This document shows positions 1 to 7,589 of a stretch of DNA of 64,000 bases, in pieces. The position numbers were made by a program, and so were the translations under genes. The stretch lies in contig CALMVZ010000025.1 in assembly GCA_937873155.1 (NCBI GenBank), positions 220,636-284,635 of the forward strand. The letters run 5' to 3'. Origin of the DNA: an uncultured Bacteroidota bacterium. Its GTDB lineage: Bacteria; Bacteroidota; Bacteroidia; B-17B0; Aurantibacillaceae. Below the pieces are notes generated by a model that searched no databases, was not told the DNA's origin, and saw nothing but the letters and a program-made list of their open reading frames with translations. Positions within the stretch are counted from its first letter, which is position 1. Every line of letters begins with the position of its first letter.

Positions 1-616
1 GGAATGAGTGAAGGTTTTTTAAAGTGATGATCTTGTTAAAGGTCCCGTACATGTCGAAAACGTAAATCCCAATATCAGGACAATTCAGATACAAATAACT
101 ATTGTACTCGATCATGAAATTCGGTTTCAGATCAGCTTGTAGTAATTGTTTCAGGTTTCCGGTCTTAGCAATTTGTTTCGAATTTTCGTTGAAGCGGACC
201 AATTCGACCGTTTGTTTATTGTAGATCCAGAAACTGTTATTGAATGAAGAACACACGAGATCGGTTTGCTCATACCCTAAACTCTCTAATGAGATCATCT
301 CTCCGTTCTGCGAAAGCTGATTGTCTAAAAAAACAATTTGCTGGAAATCCTTGTAATACAACAAAACTTTTAGGGCATTGGTCGCATCAATAGTCGTAAT
401 ATCTCCGAAGCGTTTGTTACTATACTTTAATAATTGCTTTCCTGATGGATTGTATTTTACAACTTCTTCACCTTTTACTAAATAACTATTACGGAGATTA
501 TCAGTCGTGAATAAATTGAACGGATGCGAAATAGTATAAAGTGTTTGGTTCAGAACGAAAGCTGATCCGATAATAAAAACAAAGGCAACTAAAATGTATT
601 TAAAGGAATGTTTCAC
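1..616 (-). CDS. Membrane-anchored or exported protein, 3' end outside window
   Basis: The frame is open from a GTG at 614-616 to the left window edge, giving 205 codons and no stop, so the C-terminus is missing. The first 25 residues (MKHSFKYILVAFVF...) form one hydrophobic segment after a short basic stretch: a signal peptide or N-terminal anchor. The rest is made of short strand-like blocks such as YNPSGKQLLKY, FLDNQLSQNGE and YVFDMYGTF, which would suit a beta-propeller-like exported protein, but I recognise no family. The GTG overlaps the TGA stop of the GH3 gene in a GTGA quartet, so the two are probably translationally coupled and co-transcribed. Confidence 0.7.
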   Translation of the reverse strand, partial: MKHSFKYILVAFVFIIGSAFVLNQTLYTISHPFNLFTTDNLRNSYLVKGEEVVKYNPSGKQLLKYSNKRFGDITTIDATNALKVLLYYKDFQQIVFLDNQLSQNGEMISLESLGYEQTDLVCSSFNNSFWIYNKQTVELVRFNENSKQIAKTGNLKQLLQADLKPNFMIEYNSYLYLNCPDIGIYVFDMYGTFNKIITLKNLHSF

Positions 617-2121
617 AAAATAGTTTTATTAATGCTGTCAACGTATTCTCTTCCGTTATTCAAACGCGGCACTTTAAATTGTCCGCCTAAGCGGTTATGT
701 GATTTCAGCCAATTATAAAAGCTGCCTTTCGGCAATAGTTTTACGATTGGTGATTTCAGAACATAATCATTATAACGTTTCGCTTCGTAATCGGAATTCA
801 GTTGTTTTAGAGTTGAATCCAGTTCTTTCACAAAATTATCGAAATTATCCGGTTCTTTTTCAAACTCGATCAGCCACTCATGTGATCCGCTCGTTTCATT
901 CATGTAAACAGGGGCAACCGTATAATCAGCAACCATCGCGTGTGTTTTTTCACATGCTTTAAATAAGGCCTGGTCTGTATTATGAACCATCACTTCTTCC
1001 CCGAATGCATTTATATAATGTTTGGTTCTTCCTGAAACAATAAAACGGTACGGTTCCGTTTCCGTGAACCTGATCGTATCTCCTATCTGGTAACGCCATA
1101 ACCCGGCATTTGTTGTGATCACGACTGCATAATGCACGTCTGTTTTCACTTCTGATAAATTATAAATGCGCGGATCTTCTAAACCGACATCTTCGATAGG
1201 GATGAACTCATAAAAAATGCCATAATCGAGCATCATTAACATATCATCGCGCCCCTTAAGATCCTGTATCCCGAAAAATCCCTCTGATGCGCTGTACATC
1301 TGTATATAATTGATCTGATCGTTGTTAAAGATCTGTTTGAATTGTTCTTTATATGGCGTGAAACTGACACCGCCGTGAAAATACACTTCTAAATTCGGCC
1401 ACACTTCATGAATGGTCTTTGCATTCTTCAAATGCAGAACTTTTTTAAGCAGTACCAACATCCAGCTCGGAACGCCCGCAAGACTCGTGACATTTTCATT
1501 CATCATTGTCTCTGCCATCTTCTGCAATTTACTTTCCCACTCATCCATTAAGGCAATGTTTACATCCGGTGCCCTGAAAAATTCAGCCCACATAGGGAGG
1601 TTTTGAATAATAATAGCACTCACATCCCCATGAAATGAATTATGATCGCCAAATACATCGGTCTTATAACTTCCGCCAAGCGCTAAATTTTTTCCGGTGA
1701 ATAATAATGTTTCAGGATTATTGATGCAATGAAGTGTTACCATATCACGGCCTGCGTTATAATGACAACCATCCAGCGATTCAGCGCTTACGGGAATGAA
1801 TTTACTTTTATCAGTTGTACCGCTGCTTTTTGCGAACCATTTTATTTCTCCCGGCCATAATAGATTTTGAGCGCCGCGCCTGGTTAATTCAATTGCAGGT
1901 TTTAAACTTTCGTAATCCTGTAAAGGAATATTGCGTTTGAATTGCTCGTAGTTTTTTATAGAAGCAAAATGGTGACGTTTACCAAATTCGGTGTCTTTAG
2001 CGTCCAAAACTAATTTGTGCATCCATTCTTCCTGAACATCATGAGGATATTTCATGAACAGTTCGATCTGGTGCATTCGTTTTTTCATCAGCCATGAGGC
2101 TATGGAGTTTATGATCGGCAT
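613..2121 (-). CDS. GH3 auxin-responsive-promoter family protein (acyl-adenylate ligase-like)
   Basis: A 502-residue protein of the GH3 family, an acyl-adenylate-forming group that in plants joins acyl acids such as auxin or jasmonate to amino acids. All three ATP/AMP-binding motifs are visible: SSGTT at about residues 99-103, YSASEG at 276-281 and YQIGD at 344-348. Length is normal for a bacterial member and there is no signal peptide, so it should be cytosolic. The bacterial substrate is not known. The stop overlaps the GTG of the next minus-strand gene; the upstream polX-like gene is 144 bases away. Family assignment is firm, substrate is open. Confidence 0.88.
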   Translation of the reverse strand: MPIINSIASWLMKKRMHQIELFMKYPHDVQEEWMHKLVLDAKDTEFGKRHHFASIKNYEQFKRNIPLQDYESLKPAIELTRRGAQNLLWPGEIKWFAKSSGTTDKSKFIPVSAESLDGCHYNAGRDMVTLHCINNPETLLFTGKNLALGGSYKTDVFGDHNSFHGDVSAIIIQNLPMWAEFFRAPDVNIALMDEWESKLQKMAETMMNENVTSLAGVPSWMLVLLKKVLHLKNAKTIHEVWPNLEVYFHGGVSFTPYKEQFKQIFNNDQINYIQMYSASEGFFGIQDLKGRDDMLMMLDYGIFYEFIPIEDVGLEDPRIYNLSEVKTDVHYAVVITTNAGLWRYQIGDTIRFTETEPYRFIVSGRTKHYINAFGEEVMVHNTDQALFKACEKTHAMVADYTVAPVYMNETSGSHEWLIEFEKEPDNFDNFVKELDSTLKQLNSDYEAKRYNDYVLKSPIVKLLPKGSFYNWLKSHNRLGGQFKVPRLNNGREYVDSINKTIL

Positions 2122-2265
2122 AATTTAATGTGGCTCCCGATAACTATCGGGATCGGCAATTTGCTAATTCGGCAATGATTTTATGTTACAATTTAATGAG
2201 AAATTACTTAAATGTCAAATTACCTTTAAGCATCAGGTAATTGTCGAATCGACTCAATTTTCGAA
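2122..2265. repeat. Intergenic gap with a perfect short palindrome and a second hairpin
   Basis: Between the PolX-like gene and the GH3 gene. Positions 2135-2152 read TCCCGATAACTATCGGGA, a near-perfect dyad that recurs as TCCCGATAGCTATCGGGA at 20014-20031. A second dyad, AATTACCT/AGGTAATT, lies at 2218-2225 and 2235-2242, just downstream of the PolX-like stop. Neither has a clear T-tract, so I call them repeats and not terminators. No small gene is visible. Confidence 0.6.
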
Positions 2266-3933
2266 TTATTTGATGCGGCCTCTTCTTGTAATAAAGAAAG
2301 CTTCAATTTCCTTAAGGTTCAATGTATTGAAACAGTTCGCTTTATCCAACATTCCTTTTCTTGCAGAATTTACGCCGTAATGCATATCCTGGTAACCTTC
2401 TTTTTGATGGGCATCCGGGTTGATGGAAATTTTCACACCCTTCTCTAAACAATAAGGGATCCATGTCCAATCAATATCCAACCGGTAAGGATGAGCATTC
2501 AATTCTATAATGACACCATTAGCGGCACAGGCATCAATTATTTTTTTATGATCGATCGGATAACCCGGTCTTGCTAAAAGTAATCGGCCGGTTGGATGAC
2601 CAAGAATTGTTGTATAGGGATTTTCGATAGCTTTAATTAATCGTTCGTTCGCTTTTTCTTCACTCATTTTTAAATTGGAATGAACAGATGCCACAACAAA
2701 ATCAAATGTTCTTAGAATGTCTTCTGTATAATCTAAACTGCCGTCATTTAAAATATCGCTTTCAATGCCTTTGAAGATCTTGAAAGGCGCTAATTGTTTA
2801 TTCAGTTTTTCAATTTCCTGTTGCTGTATGAGAACCGTTTCCGGTTTTAATCCGTCAGCATAAAAAGCAGATTGCGAGTGATCGCAAATACCTAAATATT
2901 CAAAACCTGAATTCTTGCAATGCACTGCCATTTCTTCCAGCGAATGCATCCCGTCACTATACGTACTGTGGTTGTGAAGTGTTCCTTTCAGATCTTTGTA
3001 TTCGATCAGGTCCGGAATTTTATTTTGTTCAGCTAAAGAAATAATGTTTTGCGATTCCCTTAATTCAGGTTCCACATATTGAAGATTCAATTCTTCAAAT
3101 ATTGCTTCTTCTGACTCGGGCGCATCCATTTCCACTTCCAAAAAGTCAGCAACAAAATCAGGGGAGCCCGTAGTCAAAAATAATTCTTTGTAAAAATTTT
3201 CAGTTTCACAGAGGTAAATATAAATAGGGCAGGCGGAAGTATTGGAGACAAACGTATTTTCAATTTCTTCGTCTTCTGTATAACCGGCATTTGCTAAACC
3301 TGTTTTTGCCCTGTCAAGATCAGAGACTGAACACAACAATTCTATTTTTGTGATGATGTCATTTTTTCGTCTTAACTCTCCAGTGAAAGAAACTTCTTCA
3401 AAAACACCTTTCACTTTTTTCAATGAGTCAAGTAAACTTGCAGCGATCTTTTCGGCATTCGCATAATGCAATTTCCCTGAATTGTTAAGTGCGAACTCTA
3501 TACTTTGTTTCACACTATTTTGCGTTTTCGTTCCGAAACCTTTCAGATCCACCAAACGGTTTTCGTTACAAGCATATAATAATTCACCAACACTTTCTAC
3601 TTTCAATTCATGCCAGAGCTGACGGACTTTTTTAGGCCCCAAGCCTTTCACGTTCATGATCTCAATAACACCCTGAGGAGTTTTGTTTTTTAATTCTTCT
3701 AATTCGGTTGTTGTTCCTTTTTCTAAGAATTCGACAATTTTTGCTGCGATACCTTTTCCGATCCCTTCCAGTTGCGCGATCTCGTCTTGTGTTTTTCCTG
3801 TAAGGTCAATTCTTGTTTTCGATAATTTGTAAGCGCCGTTGGCAAATGCTTTTACTTTAAAGGGATTTTCCTCATGCAGTTCCATGAGTTTCGCAGTTAG
3901 CTCTAAGCTATCGGCAATGTCTTCGGTAGTCAT
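2266..3933 (-). CDS. PolX-family PHP exonuclease with degenerate polymerase domain
   Basis: A 555-residue protein with PolX architecture: helix-hairpin-helix repeats (LEGIGKGIA near 55-63, VKGLGPKKV near 95-103), a nucleotidyltransferase-like region (about 160-290) and a C-terminal PHP domain (about 315-550). The PHP metal ligands look complete: HNH at 320-322, DH at 351-352, E391, H418, H446 and the NPDAH at 505-509. The polymerase site does not: after GELRR (185-189), where family members carry an Asp-x-Asp pair, this protein has K196-I-E198, and the third acidic strand reads PIYIY. It is therefore probably a 3'-5' exonuclease or phosphoesterase in DNA repair without polymerase activity. 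Its ATG overlaps the ispD stop (ATGA), indicating coupling. Confidence 0.85.
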   Translation of the reverse strand: MTTEDIADSLELTAKLMELHEENPFKVKAFANGAYKLSKTRIDLTGKTQDEIAQLEGIGKGIAAKIVEFLEKGTTTELEELKNKTPQGVIEIMNVKGLGPKKVRQLWHELKVESVGELLYACNENRLVDLKGFGTKTQNSVKQSIEFALNNSGKLHYANAEKIAASLLDSLKKVKGVFEEVSFTGELRRKNDIITKIELLCSVSDLDRAKTGLANAGYTEDEEIENTFVSNTSACPIYIYLCETENFYKELFLTTGSPDFVADFLEVEMDAPESEEAIFEELNLQYVEPELRESQNIISLAEQNKIPDLIEYKDLKGTLHNHSTYSDGMHSLEEMAVHCKNSGFEYLGICDHSQSAFYADGLKPETVLIQQQEIEKLNKQLAPFKIFKGIESDILNDGSLDYTEDILRTFDFVVASVHSNLKMSEEKANERLIKAIENPYTTILGHPTGRLLLARPGYPIDHKKIIDACAANGVIIELNAHPYRLDIDWTWIPYCLEKGVKISINPDAHQKEGYQDMHYGVNSARKGMLDKANCFNTLNLKEIEAFFITRRGRIK

Positions 3934-4601
3934 TTTAAAAGGTGTTGTGCTAAGATCAGGTCTGTATCGTGAGTGATCTTTATATTTTCGGTATTTCCTT
4001 CTACTAAAAAGATCTTTTCGCCCGTTTTTTCCAATACACTCGCATCATCCGTAAATAAGTTACTGTAGTCCTGTTCAAATGCTTTTTTAATTAAGCCGGC
4101 ATTAAAACATTGCGGGGTTTGTATCACTTTATAATTAGCGCGGTTCACAGCCTTGTTGCTGTTGTTTTCAATAACACGTATGCTTTCACTTACATTTACA
4201 ACCGGAATTGCATTTCCTTTTTGCGCCGCCGTTTCATAACAACGTTTAATGGTATCAATGCTTACCATCGGGCGCGCTGCATCATGAATGCCTACGATTG
4301 CTAACGAGGGTTCTATTAAATCCAATCCTTTTTTAACGGAATAAAATCTCGTATCACCGCCAATCGTTGTATTGATGTATTTATCCGGAAAATATTTTTT
4401 CAAGAGGTCGTTTAAGTGTTGCAGGTAATCTTTATGCACCACAATACAAATTTTGATCTCAGGGTTGTAGGATAAAAATTTTTCGATCGTATAAATGATA
4501 AGTGCCTTACCGTTCACTTCAATGAATTGTTTTGGAATGTTACTTTTAATACGCTTCCCGCTTCCGCCGGCAACAATGATTATGTATTCCTGGACCTGCA
4601 C
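3930..4601 (-). CDS. ispD: 2-C-methyl-D-erythritol 4-phosphate cytidylyltransferase
   Basis: IspD transfers CMP from CTP to MEP in the non-mevalonate isoprenoid pathway. The 223-residue length is typical and the N-terminal CTP-binding signature AGGSGKR followed by PKQF is present (residues 11-25); later blocks include HDAARP and IQTPQCF. The start is a GTG at 4599-4601; no in-frame ATG precedes the signature. A -7-like box (TATCTTTA, minus strand, 4607-4614) lies only five bases before the GTG, so the transcript may be leaderless. The stop overlaps the start of the PolX-like gene. Cytosolic. Confidence 0.93.
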   Translation of the reverse strand: MQVQEYIIIVAGGSGKRIKSNIPKQFIEVNGKALIIYTIEKFLSYNPEIKICIVVHKDYLQHLNDLLKKYFPDKYINTTIGGDTRFYSVKKGLDLIEPSLAIVGIHDAARPMVSIDTIKRCYETAAQKGNAIPVVNVSESIRVIENNSNKAVNRANYKVIQTPQCFNAGLIKKAFEQDYSNLFTDDASVLEKTGEKIFLVEGNTENIKITHDTDLILAQHLLK

Positions 4602-4606
4602 TTATG

Positions 4607-4614
4607 TAAAGATA
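4607..4614 (-). promoter_or_regulatory. Candidate -7 box of ispD
   Basis: TATCTTTA on the minus strand, one mismatch from TAnnTTTG, ending five bases before the ispD GTG. The short distance implies a leaderless or nearly leaderless message. No clear -33 TTG was found. Confidence 0.35.
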
Positions 4615-4660
4615 TAAAAATAAAAAACCCCTGAAGCAGAACAAGTACGCTTCAGGGGTT
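4615..4660 (-). terminator. Intrinsic terminator, copy A of a duplicated 35-base hairpin
   Basis: Perfect 12-bp stem (4626-4637 with 4649-4660), 11-base loop, followed on the minus strand by a T-rich tail at 4615-4627. It serves minus-strand transcripts coming from the peptide-binding lipoprotein gene. The stem and the loop are identical to the hairpin at 40450-40484. Confidence 0.88.
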
Positions 4661-4673
4661 AAAATGCCACTGT

Positions 4674-4717
4674 TAGCTGAGCAGCCTGTGGGTTTTGGCC
4701 TGTGCGTGTCGAAGCTA
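4674..4717. repeat. REP-like repeat, copy 1
   Basis: Begins TAGCTGAGCAGCC and ends TGTCGAAGCTA, with complementary TAGCT/AGCTA ends. It is closely similar to the copy at 4768-4809. Its ends match the halves of the CTGAGC...TGTCGAAG palindrome found elsewhere in the window, as if the core had been expanded. Confidence 0.65.
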
Positions 4718-4721
4718 AAAT

Positions 4722-4756
4722 AAAAAACCCCTCCGCAATACGGAAGGGCTTTTAAA
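4722..4756 (-). terminator. Second intrinsic terminator behind the peptide-binding lipoprotein gene
   Basis: A hairpin with stem CCCCTCCG/CGGAAGGG (one mismatch) and a five-base loop, flanked by an A-run on the left and a T-run on the right, so it could work in both directions. With the hairpin at 4615-4660 it forms a tandem pair. Confidence 0.75.
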
Positions 4757-4767
4757 AAACTTATCGG

Positions 4768-4809
4768 TAGCTGAGCAGCCTGTGTGGTGGCTTGTGCGTG
4801 TCGAAGCTA
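4768..4809. repeat. REP-like repeat, copy 2, overlapping a stop codon
   Basis: Same ends as the copy at 4674-4717 (TAGCTGAGCAGCC ... TGTCGAAGCTA). Its last three bases, CTA at 4807-4809, are the TAG stop codon of the minus-strand lipoprotein gene, so the repeat supplies the stop. Confidence 0.65.
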
Positions 4810-6570
4810 CTTCTTCTTCATCTTATCAGCAGGGATAAGATAAGTAGTTGTAAGATCGAAATAGTTCATCGGGTTCTCAGGTAAATTACGAACGTTCAAA
4901 TGCTCTAAGCGGAAGTTCTCATCGTAATAGATCGGCATGATAGGAGCATCTTCGATCATTACTTTTTCAGCTTCAGCTAACATTTGGAAACGTTTCGCTT
5001 TGTCGCTCACAAAACGTGCCGCCTGGTAAAGCGAATCGAATTTAGAGCTCTTGTAACGTGAGAAGTTTGTATACGATTTCTCTTGTAAAGTAGCCGGTAC
5101 GTTAGCTCCGTAGAACATTGCTAAGAAGGTTTCAGGATCAGGGTAATCTGCGATCCATGCATAACGGAAGAAATCAATTTTAGCAGTTTGTACGTTCTCG
5201 ATATGCTCAGCAAAAGGAACAGTGTTGATCTCAACCTCGATATTTAAATTTTCTTTTAGCATTTTCTGAACTACTTCAGCAGTTAAGATGTTACGGTCAG
5301 CCCCACCCGGGTTGATCTCTAAAGTTAATTTCGGGAAACCTTTTCCGTTCGGGTAACCGGCTTGCTTCAATAATTCTCTTGCTTTGTCAGGATCGTAATT
5401 ATAACCGCCGACAGCTTTGTAATCGTAACCTGCTTTTTCAAAAGCTTCGTTGTAAGGTACGATACCATAATTAGCAGGATTAACTTCTCCCTGTAAAGTG
5501 AAATCAGAGATCTTCTGGCGGTCAATAGCATAGTTGAATGCCTGTCTTACTTCTTTTTTAGAGAAGGTAGGGCTCATGCAATTGAATCCGTAATAATTGG
5601 TATTTAATGCTGTTGAACTTAAAATGTTGAATTCGGATTTACGTTCTTTCGCGTGCTCGAGATCTCCCATTAATTCATGGAACATCACAACAGGGATACG
5701 GTAGATCATATCCAAATTACCGCGCTTGAATTCTAATACTTCAGATTGTTTCTCACGGATGAATGTCCATTTGATACCATCTAAATAAGGTAATTTATTA
5801 CCGTGCTCATCAACACCCCAATAATTAGGATTTTTCTTCATGATGATCACTTCACCTTCTTTTACAGTTTCAATAGCGAACGGACCTGTACCTACAGTTT
5901 TTGTACGCATATCAGTTCCGTATTTTGCAAAAGCTTCCTGTGGATATACATATCCGCAAGGCATTGCAAGAATATTTAAGAAACTTGGATCAGAGTGAAC
6001 TAATTTGATAGAGATAGTTGAATCGTTTATTACTTTAACACCTGAACAACCTGTTTTTTTACCTGATTTTGACGCTTCAAAAGATTCGTTAGCGCCAACC
6101 ACACGGTCTTTAAAAGTGTAATCGAAAAGGTTATTTACAGGATCAGAAGTACATAATTTATCTAAGCAATATTTGAAATCATTAGCAGTTACTGCCCTTC
6201 CTTTTCCATCAGGGAAACAAGGGTCATCATGGAACACAACTCCTGAACGTAAATGGAAAGTATATTCTGTTTGGTCAGCGCTTACATCCCAACGGGTTGC
6301 ACCTGCCGGCATTAAACTTAGGTCAACCTGGTTGAATTTTACCAGCCCTTCATAAACTTGAGCCGCTAAGTGAAAACTCACTTGATCGTTAATTGAAATA
6401 GGAAATAAACTTTTGATATTTTCTACTTCGTTCAAGCGGGCAACCCCACCTAAATAAATTCCACCTTTTGCTTCGGATCCGCCATGATCTTTATTCTCAT
6501 CGCCACCGCAGGAGCTTAAAAGCCCTAAAGTCAAAACAGGAATTATTAATGCGCCAAAATATTTATTCAT
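4807..6570 (-). CDS. ABC-transporter oligopeptide-binding lipoprotein (SBP family 5)
   Basis: A 587-residue solute-binding protein of the DppA/OppA type, which captures peptides or similar ligands for an ABC importer. Starting at the ATG 6568-6570, the protein opens with a lipoprotein signal: LGLLSSCGG, with Cys21 as the lipidated residue. The body shows family blocks such as VGTGPFAI, NPNYWG, RQAFNYAIDR and the C-terminal YYDENFRLEHLN. A longer start at 6600 is rejected because it lies at a -7 box (6598-6605). No permease or ATPase gene is adjacent, so the transporter partner is elsewhere. Two terminators follow the gene. Confidence 0.88.
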   Translation of the reverse strand: MNKYFGALIIPVLTLGLLSSCGGDENKDHGGSEAKGGIYLGGVARLNEVENIKSLFPISINDQVSFHLAAQVYEGLVKFNQVDLSLMPAGATRWDVSADQTEYTFHLRSGVVFHDDPCFPDGKGRAVTANDFKYCLDKLCTSDPVNNLFDYTFKDRVVGANESFEASKSGKKTGCSGVKVINDSTISIKLVHSDPSFLNILAMPCGYVYPQEAFAKYGTDMRTKTVGTGPFAIETVKEGEVIIMKKNPNYWGVDEHGNKLPYLDGIKWTFIREKQSEVLEFKRGNLDMIYRIPVVMFHELMGDLEHAKERKSEFNILSSTALNTNYYGFNCMSPTFSKKEVRQAFNYAIDRQKISDFTLQGEVNPANYGIVPYNEAFEKAGYDYKAVGGYNYDPDKARELLKQAGYPNGKGFPKLTLEINPGGADRNILTAEVVQKMLKENLNIEVEINTVPFAEHIENVQTAKIDFFRYAWIADYPDPETFLAMFYGANVPATLQEKSYTNFSRYKSSKFDSLYQAARFVSDKAKRFQMLAEAEKVMIEDAPIMPIYYDENFRLEHLNVRNLPENPMNYFDLTTTYLIPADKMKKK

Positions 6571-6597
6571 AGAGCTAAAATAATGTGTTATACCCCA

Positions 6598-6605
6598 CAA
6601 AATTA
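6598..6605 (-). promoter_or_regulatory. Candidate -7 box for the peptide-binding lipoprotein gene
   Basis: TAATTTTG on the minus strand matches TAnnTTTG and lies 27 bases before the ATG at 6570. The expected -33 position has TAG, not TTG, so support is partial. It favours the shorter start. Confidence 0.45.
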
Positions 6606-6677
6606 ACCTTTTAAGTAAAAAAAACTAATTTTTTAGTTAATAATTTAAGAATTCACCCAATTGGCGTGAAATCACCC

Positions 6678-7445
6678 CTAAAAATCGATTTCCAGAAGCA
6701 CCGGACAGTGGTCAGAATGCATAGCATCGGGCAATATCGCGGCGCGTTTCAATTGACTCTCAAGGTTCTTGGTAACCATGTTATAATCAATGCGCCAACC
6801 CAGGTTTTTACCTCTCGATCCGGCCCTGTAACTCCACCAGCTGTAATGGTGCGGGTCTTTATTAAAATGCCTGAACGTATCAATGAATCCCGATTGAATG
6901 AATTGTTCCATCCACTCCCGTTCTTCAGGTAAAAAACCGGATGTTTTTGCGTTGGAAATCGGGTTATGAATGTCGATGGCTTTATGGCAAATATTGTAAT
7001 CGCCGCATACAACAAGTTTGGTCCTTTCTTTCTCTAATTCTTTAATATATTTCTGGAAATCCGAGAGCCATTTCATCTTGAAGGCCTGGCGTTCATCACC
7101 GCTGCTTCCGCTCGGATGATAGACGCTTATGACTGAAATATCACCATAATCTGCCCTTAAAAAACGGCCTTCAAAATCATATTCAGGGATGCCGCAACCA
7201 TAGGTCACATTATCGGGTTTTTGCTTTGAAAAGATCGCAACGCCGCTGTATCCTTTTTTCTGAGCAGGATGCCAGTAATGGTGATAACCCATTTCCTCAA
7301 ATTCAAAAACGCCTACCTGTTCCGGTGACGCTTTTATCTCCTGGACACATAAGATATCAGGTTCCGTAGCCTTCATCCACTCAATTAATCCTTTGCCCAT
7401 TGCAGCACGGATCCCATTTACGTTATATGTGATTATACGCGGCAT
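6678..7445 (-). CDS. xth: Exodeoxyribonuclease III (AP endonuclease)
   Basis: A 255-residue enzyme of the exonuclease/endonuclease/phosphatase superfamily that cuts DNA 5' to abasic sites in base-excision repair. The key motifs are in the right order: TYNVNGIR (residues 6-13), VQEIK with the metal-binding Glu36, YHPSG, GDYNI, GWRIDY and the C-terminal SDHCPV with the catalytic Asp-His. Length matches the ExoA subgroup. Cytosolic, no signal. It has its own upstream space shared with the divergent SprA-like gene. Confidence 0.95.
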   Translation of the reverse strand: MPRIITYNVNGIRAAMGKGLIEWMKATEPDILCVQEIKASPEQVGVFEFEEMGYHHYWHPAQKKGYSGVAIFSKQKPDNVTYGCGIPEYDFEGRFLRADYGDISVISVYHPSGSSGDERQAFKMKWLSDFQKYIKELEKERTKLVVCGDYNICHKAIDIHNPISNAKTSGFLPEEREWMEQFIQSGFIDTFRHFNKDPHHYSWWSYRAGSRGKNLGWRIDYNMVTKNLESQLKRAAILPDAMHSDHCPVLLEIDF

Positions 7446-7589
7446 ACTTTTATTAAATCGGCTCTAAATTATGGATTTAAAGCCCGCTTCCAAACACAAT
7501 TTATAAAGACTTTTTTCCGTTTTACATAATAATATCCGTCCAATCTAAAAGGGTATTTTTTTAATATCTTTAAAAACCTATAATTTCCT

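Noticed and set aside
4615..4809. Riboswitch or tandem regulatory RNA before ispD
   Set aside because: The hairpins look like terminators of the upstream gene, the repeats resemble REP-like elements, and ispD seems to have its own box at 4607-4614.
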